A DNA stretch of 15,326 bases from Bacteroidales bacterium (lineage in GTDB: Bacteria > Bacteroidota > Bacteroidia > Bacteroidales > UBA932). This document shows, piece by piece, positions 8,661-15,326 of the stretch. The stretch is from contig JAFNUQ010000197.1 of assembly GCA_017383945.1 (NCBI GenBank), forward strand, positions 1 to 15,326, given 5' to 3'. The translations under genes were made by a program, and so were the position numbers. The notes beneath the pieces are model-generated. The model saw only the letters and a program-made list of their open reading frames with translations, had not been told where the DNA came from and did no database searches. Numbering within the stretch: the first letter of the stretch is position 1; every line of letters begins with the position of its first letter.

Positions 8661-10250
8661 ATGTCACAGAATACTATTAAAGCGAGTGAGATTTCGGAGA
8701 TACTCTTAAATGAGTTAAAAGGCATAGACAACTCAATTCAATATGAAGAAGTGGGTACTGTGCTCACAGTCAGTGATGGAGTAGCACGCATCTATGGCCT
8801 GCTCAACGCCGAAGCCGGAGAATTGCTCGAGTTTGAGAGCGGTGTAAAAGCCGTAGTAATGAACATCGAGGAAGATAATGTGGGTGCTGTGCTTCTGGGA
8901 CAGACAGATCTCGTCAAGGAAGGTATGAGCGTACACCGCATGGGTCGTATCGCCGGCATACCTGTAGGTGATGGACTCATCGGACGCGTAGTTGACCCTA
9001 TCGGCACACCATTGGATGGTCGTGGCGAGATCAAGGGCGAAACCACCCGTATGCCTCTTGAGCGCAAAGCTCCGGGAGTAATCTTCCGCGAACCTGTGAC
9101 AGAGCCGCTTCAGACCGGTATCAAAGCTATTGACTCTATGATTCCTATCGGTCGTGGTCAGCGTGAGCTGATTATCGGCGACCGTCAGACAGGTAAGACC
9201 GCAATTGCGATCGACACTATCATCAATCAGCGCAGCGAATTCCTTAAAGGCAAGCCGGTTATCTGTATATATGTAGCGGTGGGTCAGAAAGGCTCGACCA
9301 TTGCATCTATCGTGCAGACTCTCCGTTCCAAGGGAGCGATGGACTACACTATCGTTGTCGCTTCAACAGCCGCTGATCCTGCAGCACTGCAGTACTACGC
9401 TCCATTTGCCGGAGCCGCTATCGGCGAATACTTCCGCGACACAGGCCGTCACGCTCTAGTGGTGTATGACGATCTCTCTAAGCAGGCTGTTGCCTACCGA
9501 GAAGTGTCGCTGATCCTCCGCCGCCCTTCTGGTCGTGAGGCATATCCTGGCGACGTATTCTATCTGCATTCGCGTCTGCTGGAAAGAGCTGCAAAGATCA
9601 TCAGCCAGCAGGAAGTTGCTGAGCAGATGAATGACCTCCCAGAGGCTTTGCGCTCAAAGGTTAAGGGTGGTGGCTCGCTCACAGCTCTTCCAATCATTGA
9701 GACTCAGGCAGGTGACGTGTCAGCATACATCCCTACCAATGTTATTTCAATCACTGACGGTCAGATATATCTTGAACCGGCCCTTTTCAATGCCGGTTTC
9801 AGACCTGCAATCAATGTGGGTATTTCCGTTTCCCGAGTAGGTGGATCTGCCCAGGTCAAATCAATGAAGAAGGTAGCCGGAACGCTCAAGATTGACCAGG
9901 CGCAGTTTAATGAGCTCGAGGCATTTACCAAATTCTCTTCGGATATGGATAAGGTAACTGCTATGACTTTGGACAAAGGACGCAAGAATAATCAGCTCCT
10001 CATTCAGCCACAGTACTATCCTATGTCTGTAGGAGAGCAGGTTGCAATCCTTTATTGCGGCACCAACGCACTCATGGCAGATATTGAGATTGATAAGGTT
10101 AAGGATTTTGAAGATCATTTTATCCATATCATGAAGGATCTGCATGCTGACGTTATTGCAGAGCTTGAGTCAGGCAAAGTTACAGCTGAGGCAGAGGGCA
10201 CAATCAAAGAGGTTGCCGCTACTGTGTGCAAAATGTTGAACAATTCTTAA
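8661..10250 (+). CDS. atpA: F1Fo ATP synthase subunit alpha
   Basis: Non-catalytic nucleotide-binding alpha subunit of F1, 529 aa, alternating with beta in the hexamer. The P-loop GDRQTGKT is at residues 173-180. The arginine finger that completes the beta active site is R392 in [10 protein letters not shown]. The N-terminus (about 5-22) is the delta-binding helix. It is somewhat longer than the usual 500-515 aa, as is common in Bacteroidota. It lies 9 bp after atpH and 10 bp before atpG. Confidence 0.99.
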   Translation: MSQNTIKASEISEILLNELKGIDNSIQYEEVGTVLTVSDGVARIYGLLNAEAGELLEFESGVKAVVMNIEEDNVGAVLLGQTDLVKEGMSVHRMGRIAGIPVGDGLIGRVVDPIGTPLDGRGEIKGETTRMPLERKAPGVIFREPVTEPLQTGIKAIDSMIPIGRGQRELIIGDRQTGKTAIAIDTIINQRSEFLKGKPVICIYVAVGQKGSTIASIVQTLRSKGAMDYTIVVASTAADPAALQYYAPFAGAAIGEYFRDTGRHALVVYDDLSKQAVAYREVSLILRRPSGREAYPGDVFYLHSRLLERAAKIISQQEVAEQMNDLPEALRSKVKGGGSLTALPIIETQAGDVSAYIPTNVISITDGQIYLEPALFNAGFRPAINVGISVSRVGGSAQVKSMKKVAGTLKIDQAQFNELEAFTKFSSDMDKVTAMTLDKGRKNNQLLIQPQYYPMSVGEQVAILYCGTNALMADIEIDKVKDFEDHFIHIMKDLHADVIAELESGKVTAEAEGTIKEVAATVCKMLNNS

Positions 10251-10260
10251 GTAACTGATT

Positions 10261-11097
10261 TTGGCCTCATTAAGAGAAACAAAGGATCGCATCGCTTCGG
10301 TAAAGAATACGCTGAAGATCACTTCAGCAATGAAGCTTGTATCGTCTGCTAAGCTACACAAGGCTCAGAAGGCGATAGAAGGTATGCGTCCCTATGAGAG
10401 AGAGCTTGAGGGCATACTCTCAAGAATCAAGAGTCCTGAATTTGAGTCTAAAGAAGGAAGCAAGGGCAAAGTCGCTATTGTAGCTTTTGCATCCAACAGC
10501 TCACTTTGCGGTGCGTTTAACAATAATATCATCCGCAAGACTCTTGAGGTAATCAAGGACCAGGAAGAGGAGGTCTGCGTTATTGCGGTAGGTCGCAAAA
10601 TGGCAGAGGCTCTGCGTAAAAGAGGATATGATTGCGGAGAAGATAACAGCAAGCTTGTAAATTTTGCACCATACAAGGATGTTGCTGAGTTTGCGGATAA
10701 GCTGAATGCCGGTTTTTACAGTGGCGAATTCAGCAAAGTGATTCTGGTATATAACAGATTTGAGAGCCTGGCACACCAGGTACCTACAGAAGAGCAATAT
10801 CTTCCATATAAAGCCCCAAAAACTGTAGTAGAGGAAAATAATGAGGAAGAATACATTTTTGAGCCAGAAGCGTCTAAAATCGCAGAAGAAATGCTTCCTC
10901 AGCTACTGAAGCTGAAGTTCTATGCAGCAGTTCTTGATTCTGAGGCAGCAGAACAGGCAGCTCGCACAATTGCAATGCAGACCGCATCTGACAACGGAGA
11001 CAGACTCCTCACCGAGCTCACACTAGAGTACAATAAGGGACGTCAGCAGAAAATCACTGCGGAAATCCTTGATCTCGTCGGCGGAATGTCGCAATAG
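10261..11097 (+). CDS. atpG: F1Fo ATP synthase subunit gamma (TTG start)
   Basis: Central rotor shaft of F1, 278 aa. The N-terminal helix ASLRETKDRIASVKNTLKI then TSAMKLVSSAKL (2-32) and the C-terminal helix from TIAMQTASDNG to ILDLVGG (236-275) form the coiled-coil axle and are highly conserved. Translation appears to begin at TTG: the family normally begins MASL right here, the upstream gap of 10 bp after the atpA stop codon has no ATG, and the next Met (residue 24) would remove the conserved helix. It is the last gene of the operon; its stop codon is 9 bp from the end of a convergent gene. Confidence 0.97.
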   Translation: MASLRETKDRIASVKNTLKITSAMKLVSSAKLHKAQKAIEGMRPYERELEGILSRIKSPEFESKEGSKGKVAIVAFASNSSLCGAFNNNIIRKTLEVIKDQEEEVCVIAVGRKMAEALRKRGYDCGEDNSKLVNFAPYKDVAEFADKLNAGFYSGEFSKVILVYNRFESLAHQVPTEEQYLPYKAPKTVVEENNEEEYIFEPEASKIAEEMLPQLLKLKFYAAVLDSEAAEQAARTIAMQTASDNGDRLLTELTLEYNKGRQQKITAEILDLVGGMSQ

Positions 11098-11106
11098 CAG
11101 GATAAA

Positions 11107-13698
11107 TCAACGACCTGTTCTAACCCCTACCACAATCTGCACTGGTTGGAGATAACTGATACTGGAGAACGTTCTATATGCAGATAGGTACTCTCGTTCA
11201 TAGGTTATCACATTCAAAAGATTCCTAGCAGAGGCAAATATATTTAACTTCCCGATTCTTCGAGAGATCTCAGATGAGAGCATCGGCTTATTAAAGGTAC
11301 TTGTCGCACCAGAAAAGTCTTTCATGTAAAATATATCAGTAGAGACAGTCCATTCTCCCATAAAAAAGTTGACATCGCCTTCTATTTGAAAAGTATTAAC
11401 ACTTGTTGACTTGGAAAGATATGTCGTGTTGATATCATATCTCATCTGCATATTGGCAGAGAACCAATTTACAGGTTTTGCTCGCAGGGTTCCACTCAAA
11501 AAAGAATTTATCTGCCTATACTTAATGTATGACTCCTGTAAAAATTCCGACATAGTACTCTGCGAATGTCCCAGCAGCACCTCAAAAGACAATCTGTTAA
11601 CATCAAGATGCTTGCTCACACGCGTTGTAAGCGACCAGGTGTCAGAGGTAATCGGCACCGGCAGGTAGGTCTGTATGGTATAATCTGGTTGATAGTCATA
11701 GGAAATCACTCTGTCTGAACCATTTATGCTATATGAAGCAGATAGTGTCGCATATAACATAGATATATGATCAGAATAGCGTAAACGGAGATTTGCTGAC
11801 ATTAGTGATTGGGTTGCCAAGCTATCCTTCTTGCTAAGCAATCTATAGTTTTCCATGATTAATGCATCATATAAAGACAAAGCACCGGAGTTGCTCAGTC
11901 TATAGCTTGCATCTGCATCTACCTCCCAGGCATTTCCTATCTTATGATGGTAATTAAAAACTGCATTTGTACGGAATTTCTTGTACTTTCCGTCGCTGTC
12001 TGAGCCTATCAAGTCAAGATTTATCGGCAATGAGTATCTAAGGATACCGCCCCATAGTGGACTCTGCCCCACAAATGAGACATTTGGTTTGAAAGACCAC
12101 AACTGCATTTCATTGGATAGATTCTCTAACTTTGTGCCTATTTTGTGCAGCTCAAGATCAGCCGCTGCACGAAAAGTGATATTTTGTCCCAAAATCTTTG
12201 TTGCAAATCTCACACTATTGTCTGAAATTAAACTTCTGTTTGTATATCCTTGATTTACTTCTTCTTGGTTAATTAAGAAGTTTGCCTCGTGCTGATTTTG
12301 AGTATAATTAGTTTTGCTTTCTATGCTTAAAGCCTGATCTCTTGATGTCCTACTTGTTATTTTTAAATCATTTATCAATTTCAGTGAAGGCAATTTATAT
12401 TCCTCCGAGTAATTTGAGGAGTTTATGTGCGACACAATAAATTGACCCTCAAAACCAAGTTTATCCTGAATATATAATCTGTCCGAATTATTCTCAAGAG
12501 CAGCTGATGTGTACAAATAATAAGAATCCTGGAGATTCTTTCTATAATCCTCAATTAAAAGCGAATTGCCGTCCGGGAGAAAAACTTCTTCCTTCTGGTC
12601 ATGTCGCTCATTATATCTCTCTTGCGCTAACTGTAAAGAGTACCTGGAGAGAATATTTTCTCCGTGTTTTTTAAGATGATTTATTGAAGCTAAAGAAGAT
12701 AGGTTATCATACCAAAAAGACTGAGGCAACGGGAGTCTGGTCTTGCGCGGGTGCAGTTCAGTAATAAAATCGTGATTGAGAGCGTCTTGAGAAAAGGTGA
12801 TAATCTTACTGTCACTGTCATAACTATGGACCTTAAGATCTGTAAAAATATCTTCTCCCTGGGTATTGGAGCCCATTAAAAACAGCGACTGACTCTTTGA
12901 CGCAAAGCGGGAGAACAAGAGTTTTATATCAAATGGTATTTTTGTTTTTGAAACACCGAGAGAAGCGTCACCGGTAAATAACCACGCGTCTTTTGAATCC
13001 TGCTTGAGTATAATGTTAACAGCACTCCTTCCAGTATACTCCACATCTTTTAAAGCCCTGATAGGCTGATGGTTCTTATAGATCTCAACTGATGCTATGT
13101 GTTCTGATGAGAGTTTTTTGGTGGCCAAACCATATCTGTTACCCATCAGATCCATACCTTCAATATAAAACTTATTGATATATCGACCGTTATATTTGAT
13201 ACCACCGGATTTGTCTACGCTTATGCCGGGAAGTTTCTCAAGCAGATCTGACATTACCCGTTCTGTCCCGTCGGCAAATGATTGTGCAGAATATTTAAGG
13301 GTGTCACCCTTGGACTCAATTACCGAGCTCTTGACCGTAGCACTTCGCAAGTTCAGCGATTTTTCTGACAATAAGATTTCAAAATCGCCAGCCCCAACTT
13401 TATATGGAATCTGTACAGGAGCATAGCCTAATAAAGATACCCTTATCGTACTTACATTTTCTGTCGTACTGAGCTTCAACGAGAAACGTCCCTCGCTATC
13501 ACTTATCGAATAAGCGAGGGAACTATCCTCAGACATCGCCATAATATATGCTCCAGCTAGACCTGCTGACGTTTTTCCATCCTTAACGATACCACTGATA
13601 TTTGTTTGAGCATCAATTAAAAAGGTATGCAGCAAGAAACAAAGAATATATATTATTTTACGATATGCACTATTTCTACTTTTTGTTAAAATATTCAT
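11107..13698 (-). CDS. TonB-dependent-receptor-like outer-membrane beta-barrel protein with carboxypeptidase-regulatory domain
   Basis: An 863-aa outer-membrane protein. Signal peptide 1-30 (cleavage at IDA|Q); residues 33-112 form a carboxypeptidase-regulatory-like beta-sandwich (ISGIVKDGKTSAGLAGAYI, then SDSEGRFSL). A plug-like domain spans about 125-235 (DLLEKLPGISVDKSGGIKYN and FYIEGMDLMGNRYG), and the rest is a beta-rich barrel. I see no clear TonB box. It ends VRTGR, without the terminal aromatic residue usual for barrels. The start codon overlaps the end of the upstream GLPGLI gene by 23 bp, so the two are likely translated together. The type is clear; whether it is a transporter or a structural barrel, and for what ligand, cannot be said. 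Confidence 0.85.
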   Translation of the reverse strand: MNILTKSRNSAYRKIIYILCFLLHTFLIDAQTNISGIVKDGKTSAGLAGAYIMAMSEDSSLAYSISDSEGRFSLKLSTTENVSTIRVSLLGYAPVQIPYKVGAGDFEILLSEKSLNLRSATVKSSVIESKGDTLKYSAQSFADGTERVMSDLLEKLPGISVDKSGGIKYNGRYINKFYIEGMDLMGNRYGLATKKLSSEHIASVEIYKNHQPIRALKDVEYTGRSAVNIILKQDSKDAWLFTGDASLGVSKTKIPFDIKLLFSRFASKSQSLFLMGSNTQGEDIFTDLKVHSYDSDSKIITFSQDALNHDFITELHPRKTRLPLPQSFWYDNLSSLASINHLKKHGENILSRYSLQLAQERYNERHDQKEEVFLPDGNSLLIEDYRKNLQDSYYLYTSAALENNSDRLYIQDKLGFEGQFIVSHINSSNYSEEYKLPSLKLINDLKITSRTSRDQALSIESKTNYTQNQHEANFLINQEEVNQGYTNRSLISDNSVRFATKILGQNITFRAAADLELHKIGTKLENLSNEMQLWSFKPNVSFVGQSPLWGGILRYSLPINLDLIGSDSDGKYKKFRTNAVFNYHHKIGNAWEVDADASYRLSNSGALSLYDALIMENYRLLSKKDSLATQSLMSANLRLRYSDHISMLYATLSASYSINGSDRVISYDYQPDYTIQTYLPVPITSDTWSLTTRVSKHLDVNRLSFEVLLGHSQSTMSEFLQESYIKYRQINSFLSGTLRAKPVNWFSANMQMRYDINTTYLSKSTSVNTFQIEGDVNFFMGEWTVSTDIFYMKDFSGATSTFNKPMLSSEISRRIGKLNIFASARNLLNVITYEREYLSAYRTFSSISYLQPVQIVVGVRTGR

Positions 13699-14533
13699 CA
13701 GGGATCAGAGGAATATAATCAAACAGGGGGTCACTTTTTAAAGGTCTTCCATTATGGTCCACTGTACGAATTCCAGTAATCTCATAGTTAAAGTCAATAT
13801 CAGAGCTGAGACGATTAATAAATTTTATTGCTTTCTCAAATGGATACTCATAAAAATGCGATATTGAATCAAACTTCGTTTTTTGCCGGCGAAGATCTAT
13901 AGCATACTCACGCGACTTTGAATAACGAGAGCTTTCAACCTGTTCTACACCCATAAGTTTATAACAAAACAACTGCTCGCTATCAATAGCATATACGATC
14001 AGACCCGGAGTACCCCACAGAAACGAAGGACCGATGTTAACCGGAATATCTTCAGTAAATAACACAGTCCAAGTTCTGCCTAAATAATCTGCAGTAGCTC
14101 TACGACAGACATAGCCCAAATATTCCTCAGTCCCATCAGATATAGTCCAGCGTGGCATTTCCAACTCTCCACCAGTTAAAATAGTTTCTAGCATGAAACC
14201 ATATACATATTCAAAAGATCTCTTTGAATAATCAACATAATTCCAGATGAGTGGACCGCCTGAAAGCGTTGTTAACTCTCTATACTTGTCCTTATCTTTT
14301 ATATTACCGGCATAATCAAATGCCAAGACACTTAAAGAATCATATCTAAATTTTGATTCGCTATAGAAAGCTGAGCATTTTCCATCCCAGTCCAAAACCA
14401 TTGGATCTCCTCTATAATTCTTATCTGTAACCTTATTCTTATACATATACAGATAAGAACAACGCAGATTTTGCGCATCCAAGAAAGTGAAGGTAATGAG
14501 CAGAGAAAATAGAAGAAAAAGTTTTTTACTCAT
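13676..14533 (-). CDS. GLPGLI-family exported protein
   Basis: A 285-aa protein with a signal peptide (1-20, cleavage at LDA|Q). The family's name motif appears as GTPGLI at residues 174-179, within GPSFLWGTPGLIVYAID, a one-residue variant of GLPGLI. The pattern before it (YLGYVCRRATADYLGRTWTVLFTEDIPVNIGP) is also typical: an aromatic-rich region ending in the tract that leads into the motif. GLPGLI proteins occur in Bacteroidota and, to my knowledge, have no established function. It is 8 bp downstream of the small peptide gene and overlaps the barrel gene by 23 bp, so it is the middle gene of a three-gene unit. Likely periplasmic or outer-membrane associated. Confidence 0.87.
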   Translation of the reverse strand: MSKKLFLLFSLLITFTFLDAQNLRCSYLYMYKNKVTDKNYRGDPMVLDWDGKCSAFYSESKFRYDSLSVLAFDYAGNIKDKDKYRELTTLSGGPLIWNYVDYSKRSFEYVYGFMLETILTGGELEMPRWTISDGTEEYLGYVCRRATADYLGRTWTVLFTEDIPVNIGPSFLWGTPGLIVYAIDSEQLFCYKLMGVEQVESSRYSKSREYAIDLRRQKTKFDSISHFYEYPFEKAIKFINRLSSDIDFNYEITGIRTVDHNGRPLKSDPLFDYIPLIPDEYFNKK

Positions 14534-14541
14534 GGATAGTA

Positions 14542-14766
14542 TTATTGAATTCCGGATTCATTACCTACATTACCTGAGCAATACTGCCTCTCATATAGGT
14601 CATGTAGTTCAAGCAACCTTTCAGGTGTTGGTTCAGTAGGGAAAGTTTGATAAATAACCCTACAACTTAAAATAAATCCATGATGATATTCTGCAGTAGA
14701 GATAAAAGAGGATAATAGAGTAAATAATAAGACAACAAGTGCCTTGAGTTTAAAATTCTTTTTCAT
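14542..14766 (-). CDS. Small exported peptide of unknown function, first gene of the GLPGLI cluster
   Basis: A 74-aa protein that I do not recognise. Residues 1-25 form a good signal peptide (MKKNFKLKALVVLLFTLL..., cleavage near STA|E), leaving a mature chain of about 49 residues with two cysteines (C35 and C63) that could form one disulfide, a proline-rich middle (PTEPTPE, 43-49) and a short helix-like stretch (RLLELHDLYERQ). It is preceded by a good promoter and followed after 8 bp by the GLPGLI gene, which supports it as a real gene. It could be a secreted ligand or an accessory of the outer-membrane protein; neither is shown by the sequence. Confidence 0.65.
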   Translation of the reverse strand: MKKNFKLKALVVLLFTLLSSFISTAEYHHGFILSCRVIYQTFPTEPTPERLLELHDLYERQYCSGNVGNESGIQ

Positions 14767-14803
14767 ACTGTTGTAAAATTAGTGGTTAATATCTTGTTAT
14801 GAA

Positions 14804-14834
14804 CAAATATAAAAAAGAAATAAAAAAAAAGAAA
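14804..14834 (-). promoter_or_regulatory. Bacteroidota-type promoter for the peptide/GLPGLI/barrel cluster
   Basis: On the minus strand TTTC (14834-14831, one mismatch to TTTG) is followed after 19 bp by TATATTTG (14811-14804), an exact TAnnTTTG. Transcription would begin near 14798, about 30 nt before the peptide start codon. The -33 element coincides with the last bases of the rRNA terminator stem and the spacer is the terminator's T-run. Confidence 0.6.
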
Positions 14835-14864
14835 GCCCGACGATATTTCTATCATCGGGCTTTC
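14812..14864 (-). terminator. Rho-independent terminator of the rRNA operon
   Basis: Perfect 10-bp arms GAAAGCCCGA (14831-14840) and TCGGGCTTTC (14855-14864), extended by GAT/ATC inside after one mismatch, enclose a short loop. On the minus strand the hairpin is followed directly by a run of nine T (14830-14822) and a further T-rich stretch. It lies just past the 3' end of the 5S gene and points in that direction only. Confidence 0.92.
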
Positions 14865-14869
14865 CGAAA

Positions 14870-14981
14870 AGCGGCAGCTGCCTACTCTCCCACTTGGTGT
14901 AGCAGTACCATCGGCGCTAGTGAGCTTAACTTCTCTGTTCGGTATGGGAAGAGGTGGATCCTCACCGCTATAACCACCGCA
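14870..14981 (-). rRNA. rrf: 5S ribosomal RNA
   Basis: The minus strand carries the conserved 5S core (CCGAACAGAGAAGTTAAGC, then GCGCCGATGGTACTG and GTGGGAGAGTAGG). The ends pair as helix I: GCGGTGGTT from 14980 downward with AGCTGCCGC ending at 14871. The total of about 110-112 nt is right for Bacteroidota. End positions are accurate to a few bases. Confidence 0.95.
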
Positions 14982-15030
14982 GTATATTACTTGAGAGAAA
15001 TAACTATCTAAAAAAGTCTTCGGCTTACTT
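14982..15030 (-). other. 23S-5S rRNA spacer
   Basis: About 49 bp of AT-rich sequence between the two rRNA genes. No tRNA gene fits here. Its boundary with the 23S gene is approximate. Confidence 0.6.

Positions 15031-15326
<296 letters not shown>

Noticed and set aside
14799..15011. 70-codon plus-strand reading frame
   Set aside because: It is antisense to the 5S gene and terminator, and begins in a low-complexity A-rich tract that is simply the terminator T-run.
14982..15030. tRNA gene in the 23S-5S spacer
   Set aside because: The spacer is only about 49 bp and has no acceptor or T-arm pattern.

Overview
The window is a chromosomal stretch from a Bacteroidota bacterium, very probably order Bacteroidales. 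The evidence is a SusC-type receptor, a type IX secretion (T9SS) style C-terminal domain, a PorV/PorQ-family barrel, a GLPGLI-family protein, several matches to the Bacteroidota promoter (TTTG, about 20 bp, TAnnTTTG), lack of clear Shine-Dalgarno sequences, and the gene order atpD-C-B-E-F-H-A-G with the Bacteroidota-type insert in the beta subunit. Genus cannot be fixed from the sequence alone.

Layout. Positions 1-674 (minus) hold the N-terminal 224 codons of a SusC-like TonB-dependent receptor that runs off the left edge. A divergent intergenic region (681-1043) carries one good promoter for each direction plus a 7-bp inverted repeat and a 9-bp direct repeat. On the plus strand, a secreted subtilisin-like (S8) protease with a T9SS-like tail (1044-3659) is followed after 12 bp by a PorV/PorQ-like outer-membrane barrel (3672-4586). 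After 34 bp the complete F1Fo ATP synthase operon begins (4621-11097): beta, epsilon, a, c, b, delta, alpha, gamma. It has no atpI-like gene, an epsilon subunit without its C-terminal helices, an a subunit with a signal peptide and periplasmic domain, and a gamma gene that starts with TTG.

Only 9 bp after atpG a convergent minus-strand cluster ends. Read in its own direction it is a short secreted peptide (14766-14542), a GLPGLI-family exported protein (14533-13676) and a carboxypeptidase-regulatory-domain/plug/beta-barrel outer-membrane protein (13698-11107). Its likely promoter is interleaved with the terminator of a minus-strand rRNA operon, whose 5S gene (about 14870-14981) and the 3' end of whose 23S gene (about 15031-15326) fill the right edge.

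How the parts work together. The atp genes encode one enzyme, most likely proton-coupled judging by the c-ring residues. The protease and the PorV-like barrel look like a cargo and outer-membrane shuttle pair of the T9SS type. The peptide/GLPGLI/barrel trio is the least understood part and the best candidate for an undescribed envelope system. No mobile elements, tRNAs or CRISPR arrays were seen.
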